From Oscillospiraceae bacterium (GTDB lineage Bacteria; Bacillota; Clostridia; Oscillospirales; Oscillospiraceae): 64,000 nucleotides of DNA. The notes beneath the pieces were generated by a model. It had not been told where the DNA came from and ran no database searches. It saw only the letters and a list, made by a program, of their open reading frames with translations. The stretch spans positions 22,892 through 86,891 of the forward strand of contig JAFQFA010000012.1 in NCBI GenBank assembly GCA_017398725.1, given 5' to 3'. The position numbers were made by a program, and so were the translations under genes. Positions 7,667-16,599 of this stretch are shown piece after piece (position 1 is the stretch's first letter; each line of letters starts with the position of its first letter).

Positions 7667-9271
7667 ATGATCACAGTTAGTAATTTAGGTATGCAATTTG
7701 GCGGCCAGTGGCTGTTCCAGCATGTGGACTTGCAGTTCCTGCCCGGCAACTGCTACGGTATCATCGGTGCCAACGGTGCCGGCAAATCCACTTTCCTGCG
7801 TCTTTTGACCGGAGAACTGGAATCCACCGCCGGTGATATTCATGTGGATCCGGATAAGCGAGTATCTGTTCTGAAGCAGAACCAGAACGCTTACGATGAA
7901 TTTACGGTTATGGATACCGTTATCATGGGCAACCAGCATCTTTACGATGTGATGAAGGAAAAGGATGCCATTTACGAAAAGCCGGACTTTTCCGATGAGG
8001 ACGGCATCCGTGCCTCTGAGCTGGAAGGTGAGTTTGCGGAAATGGGTGGCTGGGAAGCGGAATCCGATGCATCCCGCCTGCTGCAGGGTCTGGGCATTGG
8101 CACGGAGCTGCACTACGATGTAATGGCCACCGTGGACCCCCGTTTGAAGGTGAAGGTGCTGCTGGCGCAGGCGCTGTTCGGCAACCCGGATATCGTTATG
8201 CTGGACGAGCCTACCAACAACTTGGATATTGAAGCCATCAACTGGCTGGAAGATTTCCTGCTGGATTTCCCCGGCATGGTCATCGCTGTGTCTCACGACC
8301 GCCATTTCCTGAATACCGTCTGCACCCATACCGTGGATATTGACTACGGTAAGATCAAGATGTATGTGGGTAACTACGACTTCTGGTATGAATCCTCTCA
8401 GATGGTGCAGGCCATGCTCCGCAACAAGAATAAGCGCAATCAGGAAAAGATCGAGGAATTGCAGCTGTTTATTCAGCGCTTCTCCGCCAATAAGTCCAAG
8501 GCCAAGCAAGCAACCGCCCGCCGGAAGCTGCTGGACAAGCTGACTGTGGAAGAGATGCCTTGCTCCACCCGCCGATATCCCTTCGTGGGCTTTATGCCGG
8601 AGCGGGAACTGGGTAAGGATATCCTGACTGTGAACGATGTGTCTGTCACCGTGGACGGCGAAAAGCTGCTGGATAAGGTCTACTTCTCCGTAGGCAAGAA
8701 CGATAAGATCGCTTTCGTGGGTGAAAACGAGAAGGCGCAGACCGCTCTGTTCAAGATCCTCATGGGCGAATTGGAGCCGGACGAAGGCAGCATCAAGTGG
8801 GGTATCTCCACCATCCGCAGCTACCTGCCTAAGGACAACTCCGAGTATTTCGACGGCAACACCATGGAACTGGTGGATTGGCTGCGGCAGTACTCCGTGA
8901 AGAAGGACGATGTGTACCTCCGGGGCTTCTTGGGCCGGATGCTCTTTAGCAATGAAGATGTATTCAAGCAGGTCAATGTCCTGTCCGGTGGTGAGAAGGT
9001 TCGCTGCATGCTTAGTAAGATGATGCTCTCCGGTGCCAATGTGGTGCTGCTGGACCAGCCCACCAACCATCTGGATATGGAATCCATTCAGGCGGTGAAC
9101 AAGGGTCTGGAAGCCTTCCAAGGCGTGGTGCTGCTGGCCTCCCATGACCACGAAATGCTGACATCCACCTGTAACCGTGTGATCGCCTTCCAGCCCGACG
9201 GCACCATCATCGACCGCTACGGCACCTATGATGACTATCTTAACTGGATGGCAGAAAATAAGAAGGTGTAA
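7667..9271 (+). CDS. ABC-F family ATPase (YkpA/YbiT type)
   Basis: The 534-residue protein has two ATP-binding cassettes joined by the ABC-F linker (about residues 240-290) and no membrane domain. Walker A is GANGAGKST in domain 1, while domain 2 has the degenerate GENEKAQT. Walker B motifs are VMLDEPTNNLD and VLLDQPTNHLD. The signature is intact only in domain 2 (LSGGEKVR); domain 1 has VDPRLKVKV, as in the YbiT/YkpA branch. ABC-F proteins bind the ribosomal E site; some rescue stalled or antibiotic-bound ribosomes. The ATG at 7667 follows AAGGAG. argS follows one base after the stop, so both are probably co-transcribed. Confidence 0.85.
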   Translation: MITVSNLGMQFGGQWLFQHVDLQFLPGNCYGIIGANGAGKSTFLRLLTGELESTAGDIHVDPDKRVSVLKQNQNAYDEFTVMDTVIMGNQHLYDVMKEKDAIYEKPDFSDEDGIRASELEGEFAEMGGWEAESDASRLLQGLGIGTELHYDVMATVDPRLKVKVLLAQALFGNPDIVMLDEPTNNLDIEAINWLEDFLLDFPGMVIAVSHDRHFLNTVCTHTVDIDYGKIKMYVGNYDFWYESSQMVQAMLRNKNKRNQEKIEELQLFIQRFSANKSKAKQATARRKLLDKLTVEEMPCSTRRYPFVGFMPERELGKDILTVNDVSVTVDGEKLLDKVYFSVGKNDKIAFVGENEKAQTALFKILMGELEPDEGSIKWGISTIRSYLPKDNSEYFDGNTMELVDWLRQYSVKKDDVYLRGFLGRMLFSNEDVFKQVNVLSGGEKVRCMLSKMMLSGANVVLLDQPTNHLDMESIQAVNKGLEAFQGVVLLASHDHEMLTSTCNRVIAFQPDGTIIDRYGTYDDYLNWMAENKKV

Positions 9272-9272
9272 T

Positions 9273-11021
9273 ATGGAAAAGATCTTAGACCTCATTTCAA
9301 AGAAAATGGAAAAGGCCTTTGCCGATGCAGGCTTCGATGCTTCCTACGGCCGGGTAACGGTGTCCAACCGCCCGGACCTGTGCGAGTATCAGTGTAACGG
9401 CGCATTGGCAGCGGCCAAGGTATATAAGTGCGCACCGATTCAGATCGCCACCAAAGTGGCGGAAAAGCTGGATGCCGCCGATTTTTCCATGTGTGATGCA
9501 GTGATGCCCGGCTTCATCAATCTGAAGCTCAGCGATGCCTTTTTGCGTAATTACTTGGAAGCCATGCGTAATGAAGCGGATTTCGGCGTAGAAAAGCCCG
9601 GCGCAGGCAAGACCGTGGTAGTGGACTACGGCGGGGCTAACGTGGCAAAGCCGTTGCACATCGGTCATTTGCGGCCTGCCATCATCGGTGAAGCCCTGAA
9701 GCGGCTGTACAAGTTCATGGGCTATCATACCATCGGCGATATCCACTTGGGCGACTGGGGTTTGCAGATGGGCCTGATCATTGCTGAACTGCAGGAGCGG
9801 CAGCCGGAGCTTTGCTACTTTGATCCGGATTATACCGGCGAATACCCCAAGGAATCTCCCTTCACCCTGACGGAGTTGGAGGAGATCTATCCCACCGCTT
9901 CTTCCAAGAAGTCCGATCCCGTGTTTGCCGAGAAAGCCCATGTGGCCACTTATGAGTTGCAGCAGGGCAGAAGAGGCTACCGTGCCATCTGGGATCATAT
10001 CATGGGCATTTCTCTGCCGGACCTGCACCGGATCTACGATTTGCTGGATGTCCACTACGAAAAGTGGCTGGGCGAAAGTGATGCCGATCCCTATATTCCT
10101 GCCATGGTCGCTGACCTGAAGGAGCGGGGCTTGGCGGTAGAGAGCAACGGCGCATTGGTCATCCCCGTGCAGGAGGAAACAGACAAAAAGGATGTGCCGC
10201 CCTGTATTCTGGTAAAATCCGACGGCTCGGCCATCTACGCCACCACGGACCTTGCTACCATGGTCCAGCGGATGCAGGATTGGCAGCCGGATAAGATGCT
10301 CTATATCACCGATAAGCGGCAGGCACTGCACTTTGAGCAGGTATTCCGCGCCGCCAAGAAGAGCGGCATTGTAAAGCCCGAAACGGAGCTGGAGCATGTG
10401 GGCCACGGCACCATGAACGGCGCCGACGGCAAGCCCTTCAAGACCCGTGACGGCGGTGTGTTGCGTTTGGAGCAGCTGATCGCCGATATGACTGCCTTTG
10501 TCCGGAGCAAGGTGGTGGAGAATAAGATCGTGGAGGATGCCCAAGTGGAGGCCACCACCGCCAAGATCGCCTTGGCGGCGCTGAAATACGGCGATCTATC
10601 CAATCAGCCCACCAAGGATTATAACTTCGATCTGGAGCGCTTTGCCGCCTTCGAGGGCAACACCGGTCCTTATATCCTCTACACCATCGTGCGGATCAAG
10701 AGCATTCTGTCCCGTTACGGCGCTTGGGAAGCGCTGCCCATCCAGACCCCGGCAAATCCCTTTGCCAAGGATCTGATGCTGGCCATCACCAAGCTGGGCC
10801 CCACCTTGGAGCAGGCGCTAAAGACATCTTCTCCCAACCAGATCTGCGCCTACATTTATGAGCTTGCCGGCTGTGTCAACAAGTTCTACCATGAGACCCG
10901 GATCCTGACGGAGGAAGATGAGAGCCTGAAGGCGGGCTACATTGCCCTGATCGGTCTGAGCAAAAATGTGTTGGAGACCTGTATCAATATCCTCGGCTTC
11001 TCTGCCCCCGAGAAAATGTAA
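9273..11021 (+). CDS. argS: Arginine--tRNA ligase
   Basis: The 582-residue class I synthetase charges tRNA-Arg. The HIGH motif appears as KPLHIGHLRPA near residue 130, preceded by VVVDYGGANVAKP. There is no canonical KMSKS, as is usual for ArgRS; HGTMNGADGKPFKTRDGG occupies its place. An N-terminal Add-1 domain (about 1-100) and a C-terminal DALR anticodon-binding domain (about 460-582) are present. Length is typical. The ATG at 9273 begins one base after the ABC-F stop, and AGAAGGTG inside that gene supplies the ribosome site. Confidence 0.95.
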   Translation: MEKILDLISKKMEKAFADAGFDASYGRVTVSNRPDLCEYQCNGALAAAKVYKCAPIQIATKVAEKLDAADFSMCDAVMPGFINLKLSDAFLRNYLEAMRNEADFGVEKPGAGKTVVVDYGGANVAKPLHIGHLRPAIIGEALKRLYKFMGYHTIGDIHLGDWGLQMGLIIAELQERQPELCYFDPDYTGEYPKESPFTLTELEEIYPTASSKKSDPVFAEKAHVATYELQQGRRGYRAIWDHIMGISLPDLHRIYDLLDVHYEKWLGESDADPYIPAMVADLKERGLAVESNGALVIPVQEETDKKDVPPCILVKSDGSAIYATTDLATMVQRMQDWQPDKMLYITDKRQALHFEQVFRAAKKSGIVKPETELEHVGHGTMNGADGKPFKTRDGGVLRLEQLIADMTAFVRSKVVENKIVEDAQVEATTAKIALAALKYGDLSNQPTKDYNFDLERFAAFEGNTGPYILYTIVRIKSILSRYGAWEALPIQTPANPFAKDLMLAITKLGPTLEQALKTSSPNQICAYIYELAGCVNKFYHETRILTEEDESLKAGYIALIGLSKNVLETCINILGFSAPEKM

Positions 11022-11025
11022 TAGA

Positions 11026-11061
11026 ATCTCCCGGATGCATCCGCATCCGGGAGATTTTTTT
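11026..11061 (+). terminator. Terminator of ABC-F/argS
   Basis: A perfect 13-bp stem (11026-11038 with 11043-11055) is followed by seven T. Confidence 0.95.
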
Positions 11062-11062
11062 C

Positions 11063-11142
11063 AAATCTCAATTTGTCGAACTGTTTGTCGTATAACGCCC
11101 TACAATGTGGATTGGAAACTGTTCGACAAATCAGAATTTACC
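11063..11142. repeat. Palindromic intergenic repeat, copy D (short, ends only)
   Basis: The left end, AAATCTCAATTTGTCGAACT, and the right end, AACTGTTCGACAAATCAG, are joined after an internal deletion. Only ATAACGCCCTACAATG remains of the interior. The copy is 80 bp, placed directly behind the argS terminator. Confidence 0.7.
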
Positions 11143-11151
11143 GGCATAGGA

Positions 11152-11184
11152 AAAGGGCGTTGGCATGTTGTGCCAACGCCCTTT
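11152..11184 (-). terminator. Terminator of the beta-helix operon
   Basis: A perfect 14-bp stem (AAAGGGCGTTGGCA with its complement) lies just beyond the stop codon of the beta-helix gene. Confidence 0.85.
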
Positions 11185-11191
11185 GTGGAAT

Positions 11192-14100
11192 TTATTTGCT
11201 GAAAGTGAAATCTCTTGCGGTATGGACGTAATCATCGTCGATGGTCAGCTTTACAGTGACGGTGCAACGATAATTGCCAGCTTCCAGAGCATCCAGATCC
11301 AGCTGACCCAGCATAGAACCGGGCTTCTCTGTGAGGAAGCGGCTCATTAGGTATTCCTTGACCACGGATCTGCTTCTGCGGCCGGTGGTCTGCTGAACGA
11401 TCTCACCATTTTCATTGTAAATGGTGATCCGCACAGAGTCCAGATACCGGTTGGCGATGATAGAACCGGTGAACAGGTTCTCAATGGTGTCCTCTTCCAA
11501 AGTGTCATCCACCCAAGTCTCTTCCACAGGGGAGGGATCCCGGAGCTCCTTGATGGTCACAGGGATGTAATGCTGACTAAACAGGGTGCTGAACTTGTAG
11601 GTCTTGTCTACGCCGCCGATCACATAGATGGTCTCGCCGGTGACGGGGTGCTTTTCAGTTACGTTGGCGTTGATCTGGGTACGGGTCTGCTCCAGCATGG
11701 TGATGGTACTCTTGGTGCCGTTAATCGTGCCGTCTTCGTTGCGTACCACATTGACGCTGACGACCATACGGATGTGATTACCTCTGGTGGAAGGATACTC
11801 CTGATGGAAAGCAGCATCTGCAGGCTTCAGCATAGCATAAGCCTCGTACATTACTTGCTCACCGTTGGTATCCACCACATACTTGGTGTCCAGCAAACGG
11901 TTCGTTTCGCTGATGGGGGAGTTGAAAGCATAGTTGCCAACCGGCACAACGCCGTAATAAGGATGGCAGGCAGAGGAGGTAGTGCCGTTGAGCGTGGTAC
12001 TGATCAAGCTCCATGCGTTGGTCACAGCACCGGAGCAGTCATTGCCTACCCGTCCGCCGTAGCTCTCGTAGTTCAGTGCGGTGGCTTCGATGCCGGTGAT
12101 GGTGTAGATGCCGTTTTCGTCAGGTTTGCCGGCGTACTCAAGGAAGGCGTCCTGCGTACCTGCACCGTAGACATAGGGAAGGCCCTTGTACAGCTTGCCT
12201 GCCTCAATGGTAAAGGAGGCGCCGTTGTCCCGCTCGGTGTTGCCCAGGCCGTAGGTCAAGGTCTTGTCGGACTTCCACAGCAGGGAAACAGACTCGCGCA
12301 TGTAGGCGAGGACGGTATCCTGCCGCTCCTTCAGAATGGCTTCTTCTTCAGGGGTGTAGCCGCCGTTTGCCTTGATACGCAGGTTGTAAAGCTTCCAATC
12401 GTCTGCGCCGAAATTACGCACATAGGGATCATAGACCTTGGTGGCAAGGTCGCTTTGCGCAGTTTCCGGGAAGGTATCCCAGTAGGTGTTGATCTCCTGC
12501 AGCATGGTTTTCAGGCTGTGCTGCGCGGTGTTTGTAGCCATTACGGTAATCGGCTCATTATTTACCGTCAGCTTCAGGTAAGCATTGGCGTAAACAGGCA
12601 TTTCGCCACGGGCCTTATTTTCAGAAAGACCCTCTTTCATAATGCCCTTTACCAGCACACTGTTGTACTCGCCGGAGGCAAGCTGATCTTTGGTAGCAGC
12701 GGTGTAGAGAACGGATTTGTTTTTTGCGAAATCCGCATCGGGCATCCCGGACAGGCTCAGCGCCACACCGAAGGTGTCCAGATGTGCCTTTACCGTATCG
12801 TCACATACAAACTTGGCGCTGTAGTACATGCCCAGCTTGTCGGGACGGACGGTGATAGAGGTGATATCTGCGGTGACCGCATGGAAAGTAGCCTTATTGC
12901 CGTCGGTGATGGCGATAAAGGTCTCGCCTGTAGCGGGAGCGGTGGAAACGGTTTTTACATCCACGCCATCAAAGGTTACTTCCGCGGTGCCGGTGCCGGT
13001 CTCTAAAGCGGAGGAGTCGGTGCCCAACAGCTTGCCGCTGCCGGTGATGGTGGCCTTGTGGCCGTTAAAGTCCACATAGGCGGTGTCGCCGGACTCGATG
13101 GTAATGGGGGCAGTATCGTCCCTGTACAGAACGGCATAACCGCCCTCGCAGGCAGTATCTACAGCCCGATCAGCAGTACGGTGCCAAGAGGTAATGCCTT
13201 CCACCACAGCCTTGGCCCGGGGCAGCATCAGCTTGCCTTCTTCGCCGAAGACGGGCAGGTCGCCGTCATCGGCGCTGCCGTGGATCAGATTGGAGCTGTC
13301 AAAGGTGCCGCCTTGGGTAAAGGTGGTAGTAGCGGCGTCCCAAGTGCCGCACTGAGCGTAGTACTTAGTGGTGTCGCCGGAGGTTACGGCGCAGATGATG
13401 TCGCCGGTTGCCTTGCTGCCGAAGGTATCGGTAAAGGCTGCATAACCGGTCCAGTCGTTAGCCACCCGGAGTCTGGGGTAGTTGGTGGGAACATCAGTGG
13501 GATAGCCTTGCAGGGTGATGTTGTGTACATTGGTTTTTTTGCCGTCCAGATCGCCCACCTGGGCATTACCTGCCAGAACCAAGGTAGCAGGGGTACTGGA
13601 GGTGCCTACCAACTGGATGGCGTCCATGCCGCCGGCGCCGGCTTTAATAAGGGCATTGCCATGCAGGTACAACTTGCTGCTACCCTGCACACGGATGCCG
13701 CTTTTGCCCAGTTTGGTGTTATTCACTACACCGCCGGACATATTGAAGGTTGCGCCGCCGTATACACAGGCAACAGAGCCTTGGGTGGATGCGGTACCGC
13801 TGTTGATCTGACCGCCGGTCATTGTGAATGTGCCGGCAGCCATGTAAATGGCGCCGCCGTTGGCTGTAGTGCCGCCATTGATTGTGCCGTTGGAGAAAGT
13901 CACTTCACCGGCAGAGGTATGCATGTAGATCGTACCACCCTGTTTTGTGGCGGAGCCGCCGTTGATAACGCCACCGGTGATATTCGTGGAGCTGCCGTTG
14001 ATACCAATTGTGCCACCGTGGGTAGCAGAGCCGCCATTGAGCGTGCCGCCGCTGATGGTTAGCGTACCTTTGCAGTAGATGGTACCGCCGTAGTTTTTGA

Positions 14101-15091
14101 CGGAAGCGCCGGTAAGTTGCGCATTACCGGAGACCTCAAATGTGCCCGCATTGACATAGGCAACACCGCCGTAGTTGGCGGCTGCGCCGGTGATTTGTGC
14201 GTTGCCGGAAATGCTTGTAGCACCGTCATTTTGGTAAATTGCGCCGCCGGAGCCGCCGCAAGTGCCGCCGGCAACTTGGGCGCTACCGGTGATATTCAAA
14301 GAGCCTGCACTCAGGTAGATGGCAGCGCCGGAAGAGGAGGATGTGCCGCCGGAGATAGAGCCGCCGTCCATGGTGAAGGTGCCGTTGGCAATATAAACGC
14401 AGGGGCCGTATTTAGCACTGCCGCCGGCGATAGAACCGCCGTGCATATTGAAGGTGCCGCCGTTACGCAGGTAGATACCGGCATAGGAGCTTTCATTGGC
14501 GGCGGCGAGGTTGAAGGGGGTGATGGTACCGCCGTACATGTTGACCTGACCCTTGTCGTAAACATTGATCACGCCGCCGCGGTTGGCGGTAACTGCTTCG
14601 GTCTCATTGCCCTTGATGGTGATGTTGCCGATGATGTTCAAAGTGCCGTTGGTATAGACACCTACCAGACTGGGGTTGGGGGTGGTGGTGGGGGCGTGAC
14701 CGCCGGAGATGGTGCCGCCGCCGCCGATCAGCCATGTGGTGGTAGTGCCTCGGTTACCAACACGCAGATGACCGGAACCGGTAAAGTTGATATTACCAAT
14801 TACCAGAATGGCTACATCGGATGCGTTGGCACCGATGGCGGAGGTTTTGTCGAAAGTCAGGGTGGTGCCGGCTTTTACCACATAGTGTCCGGACGCGGTG
14901 ACGATGTCGTCGTTGATCGTGGTAAGCTCGGTCCATGTTACCACTTCACCGCAGTGGGGGCAGGCGGTGGTTTCGGTGTATGTATCGTTGCTGGGGGTGA
15001 CCGTGGCTGCTGCATTAGCGGAGAACACAGCGCAACCGATCAGCAAGGCCAGAACGGCACATACAGATAAAATACGGTTGATTTTTTTCAT
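11192..15091 (-). CDS. Large secreted beta-helix protein with C-terminal NlpC/P60-like module
   Basis: The 1299-residue protein starts with a signal peptide (about 1-27, ending SANA). Residues 100-560 form many short Gly/Thr/Ser/Asn-rich repeats of the type GGTIY...TFTMSGG, which predict a right-handed parallel beta-helix. Residues 560-930 are less repetitive. The last 340 residues are homologous to the neighbouring lipoprotein and carry VGNDCSGAV (Cys1019) and NHIRMVV (His1106), a plausible NlpC/P60-like Cys-His pair, then a beta-sandwich-like tail. There is no LPXTG anchor or membrane tail, so it is probably released or held non-covalently. It lies 12 bp behind the lipoprotein gene and should be co-transcribed. 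The function may be adhesin or wall-active amidase; this is inference. Confidence 0.7.
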   Translation of the reverse strand: MKKINRILSVCAVLALLIGCAVFSANAAATVTPSNDTYTETTACPHCGEVVTWTELTTINDDIVTASGHYVVKAGTTLTFDKTSAIGANASDVAILVIGNINFTGSGHLRVGNRGTTTTWLIGGGGTISGGHAPTTTPNPSLVGVYTNGTLNIIGNITIKGNETEAVTANRGGVINVYDKGQVNMYGGTITPFNLAAANESSYAGIYLRNGGTFNMHGGSIAGGSAKYGPCVYIANGTFTMDGGSISGGTSSSSGAAIYLSAGSLNITGSAQVAGGTCGGSGGAIYQNDGATSISGNAQITGAAANYGGVAYVNAGTFEVSGNAQLTGASVKNYGGTIYCKGTLTISGGTLNGGSATHGGTIGINGSSTNITGGVINGGSATKQGGTIYMHTSAGEVTFSNGTINGGTTANGGAIYMAAGTFTMTGGQINSGTASTQGSVACVYGGATFNMSGGVVNNTKLGKSGIRVQGSSKLYLHGNALIKAGAGGMDAIQLVGTSSTPATLVLAGNAQVGDLDGKKTNVHNITLQGYPTDVPTNYPRLRVANDWTGYAAFTDTFGSKATGDIICAVTSGDTTKYYAQCGTWDAATTTFTQGGTFDSSNLIHGSADDGDLPVFGEEGKLMLPRAKAVVEGITSWHRTADRAVDTACEGGYAVLYRDDTAPITIESGDTAYVDFNGHKATITGSGKLLGTDSSALETGTGTAEVTFDGVDVKTVSTAPATGETFIAITDGNKATFHAVTADITSITVRPDKLGMYYSAKFVCDDTVKAHLDTFGVALSLSGMPDADFAKNKSVLYTAATKDQLASGEYNSVLVKGIMKEGLSENKARGEMPVYANAYLKLTVNNEPITVMATNTAQHSLKTMLQEINTYWDTFPETAQSDLATKVYDPYVRNFGADDWKLYNLRIKANGGYTPEEEAILKERQDTVLAYMRESVSLLWKSDKTLTYGLGNTERDNGASFTIEAGKLYKGLPYVYGAGTQDAFLEYAGKPDENGIYTITGIEATALNYESYGGRVGNDCSGAVTNAWSLISTTLNGTTSSACHPYYGVVPVGNYAFNSPISETNRLLDTKYVVDTNGEQVMYEAYAMLKPADAAFHQEYPSTRGNHIRMVVSVNVVRNEDGTINGTKSTITMLEQTRTQINANVTEKHPVTGETIYVIGGVDKTYKFSTLFSQHYIPVTIKELRDPSPVEETWVDDTLEEDTIENLFTGSIIANRYLDSVRITIYNENGEIVQQTTGRRSRSVVKEYLMSRFLTEKPGSMLGQLDLDALEAGNYRCTVTVKLTIDDDYVHTARDFTFSK

Positions 15092-15103
15092 AAATACACT
15101 TCC

Positions 15104-16387
15104 TTATGCTGTAAAATCAAAACTCCGGGCAGTAAATGTCTGGCCGGTGGTAAGACGGGCGGTGACGGTGCATTTGTAATTGCCTGCAGCCAGCTTTGTA
15201 AGATCCACAGAGCCGAGGCATGCACCGGGGTTTTCGGTAACGAACCGGGTCATATCAAAATCCTTGTTGAAGCGGCGTCTTGCCCGGCCGGTGACCTCCT
15301 GCAGGGTTTTGCCGGCTTCATCGGCAATGGTGACGGTGACACAGTCAATGTACCAGTTGGAGGTGATGTTGCCGGTGAAGAGGTTGTCCTTGCCGGGGTT
15401 TTCCAGAGAGTCCTTCACCCAAGGCTCCTCCACAGGACTGGGATCCACCAGTTCCTTCACGGTTACCGGCAGATAGGTGCTGTTATACAGCTCGGAGAAG
15501 GTATAAACCTCGTCAATACAGCCGATGAGATACACCTCTTTGTTCAGCTCCGGGTGGATGTAGCGCTTCTGCTGAGTTTGATTTCTTCTGGATTGCTCCA
15601 GCACGGTGACGGTGCTGAGTTTCCCATCTACCATATTGCCGTCGTAGACCACATTCACATCCACCACCATCATGGCGTGGTTGCTGCCGCCGGGTGCCTG
15701 ACGGAACAGACAGTCAGCTTTCTGCAGCTGGGCGTAGGCGTTGAACATGGTCAAAAGATCGTTGCTGGTGGTGACCACAGCGGTGTCTGTGATCCGGTTG
15801 GTTTCCGGGCTGATGGTGGGGTTAAAATTATAATCACCCACGGGGATCACGCCGTAATCGCCGAACATGGTGCCGGACATGGAGGTGGTAAAGGATGTGC
15901 CGATCTGGCTCCATGCGTTGGTCAGAGCGCCGGAGCAGTCATTACCTACCCGGGCACCGTAGGATTCATAGTTAACGGCGGTGGCTTCCAGACCGGAAAT
16001 GGTGTAAATGCCGTCCTTGTCCGGTTCCCCGGCGTATTCCAAGAAAGAGTCTTGGGTGCCCACCGCGTAGGCGTAGGGAACGCCTTGATAGATCCGGTCA
16101 GCGATCAGGTACAGCTTAGCTCCGCCGTCTCGGGCGGCAAGTCCGTACACCAACGAGTCCGTCGTTCGCCACAGAAGACTTACGGACTCCCGCATGTAGC
16201 TTTCTGCGATATCCCGGCGCTGCTGCAGGATCGCTTTTTCCTCTTCCGTCAGTTCTTTCTTGATTGCCTCGGTGGGGGCGGTAGTGCCCTCCGTGGCAGG
16301 GGAAGAGGAGGGCGCGCCGCAGGCAACCAGACTACCCGACAGGGCCAGCGCCAAAGCCGCAGCCATGATTCGTTTTTTTGCTTTCAT
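15104..16387 (-). CDS. Lipoprotein with NlpC/P60-like cysteine-peptidase module
   Basis: The 427-residue protein has a lipobox LVAC (Cys23) and a Ser/Thr/Pro linker to about residue 45. A helical segment with YMRESVSLLW precedes the putative catalytic module: GVPYAYAVG, VGNDCSGALTNAW (Cys151) and SNHAMMVVDV (His237), with VTVLEQSR as a possible third polar site. The C-terminal 90 residues form a probable beta-sandwich shared with the beta-helix protein downstream. NlpC/P60 enzymes usually cut D-Glu-diaminopimelate bonds in the wall. The module here has a long insertion between Cys and His, so the assignment is tentative. The start follows TAGGAGGAA. The gene is first in the operon and divergent from an AraC regulator. 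Confidence 0.7.
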   Translation of the reverse strand: MKAKKRIMAAALALALSGSLVACGAPSSSPATEGTTAPTEAIKKELTEEEKAILQQRRDIAESYMRESVSLLWRTTDSLVYGLAARDGGAKLYLIADRIYQGVPYAYAVGTQDSFLEYAGEPDKDGIYTISGLEATAVNYESYGARVGNDCSGALTNAWSQIGTSFTTSMSGTMFGDYGVIPVGDYNFNPTISPETNRITDTAVVTTSNDLLTMFNAYAQLQKADCLFRQAPGGSNHAMMVVDVNVVYDGNMVDGKLSTVTVLEQSRRNQTQQKRYIHPELNKEVYLIGCIDEVYTFSELYNSTYLPVTVKELVDPSPVEEPWVKDSLENPGKDNLFTGNITSNWYIDCVTVTIADEAGKTLQEVTGRARRRFNKDFDMTRFVTENPGACLGSVDLTKLAAGNYKCTVTARLTTGQTFTARSFDFTA

Positions 16388-16536
16388 AGGTGCATTCCTC
16401 CTACGGATAATTTGCTTATTATATTATATTTGTATCCGGATTGGAAATCTAGGCAAGATAATTGTTTGCTTTTTAGAAATCTTGGTATTTTATAAAAAAT
16501 GGCTTCGCCGGTTTTTGAAAAATATTCACAGAAAAC

Positions 16537-16565
16537 TTGCGTTTTATCGCTGCTTTCTGTATAAT
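16537..16565 (+). promoter_or_regulatory. Promoter of the second AraC gene
   Basis: TTGCGT (16537-16542), 17 bp, TATAAT (16560-16565). The 212-bp divergent gap to the lipoprotein gene holds this and AT-rich sequence. No clear operator repeat was seen. Confidence 0.65.
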
Positions 16566-16599
16566 TGTAATATATGTCTGTGATAAAGGAGGGGAAATT

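Noticed and set aside
7685-9295. A 536-codon open frame antisense to the ABC-F gene
   Set aside because: It is produced by the strong codon bias of the sense gene. It has no ribosome site and a low-complexity His/Gln/Val-rich translation. Similar shadows oppose the EF-G-like, msmX, glgP and DUF4886 genes.
13500-14700. Repeat array resembling CRISPR or tandem repeats
   Set aside because: The periodicity is at the protein level (GGxIY...TFxMSGG) with variable DNA. There are no identical repeat-spacer units and no cas genes.
13058-15070. Gly/Val/Ala-rich plus-strand frames opposite the beta-helix gene
   Set aside because: The repetitive beta-helix coding sequence yields repetitive antisense frames. 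The minus-strand protein has a signal peptide, a ribosome site and an operon partner.
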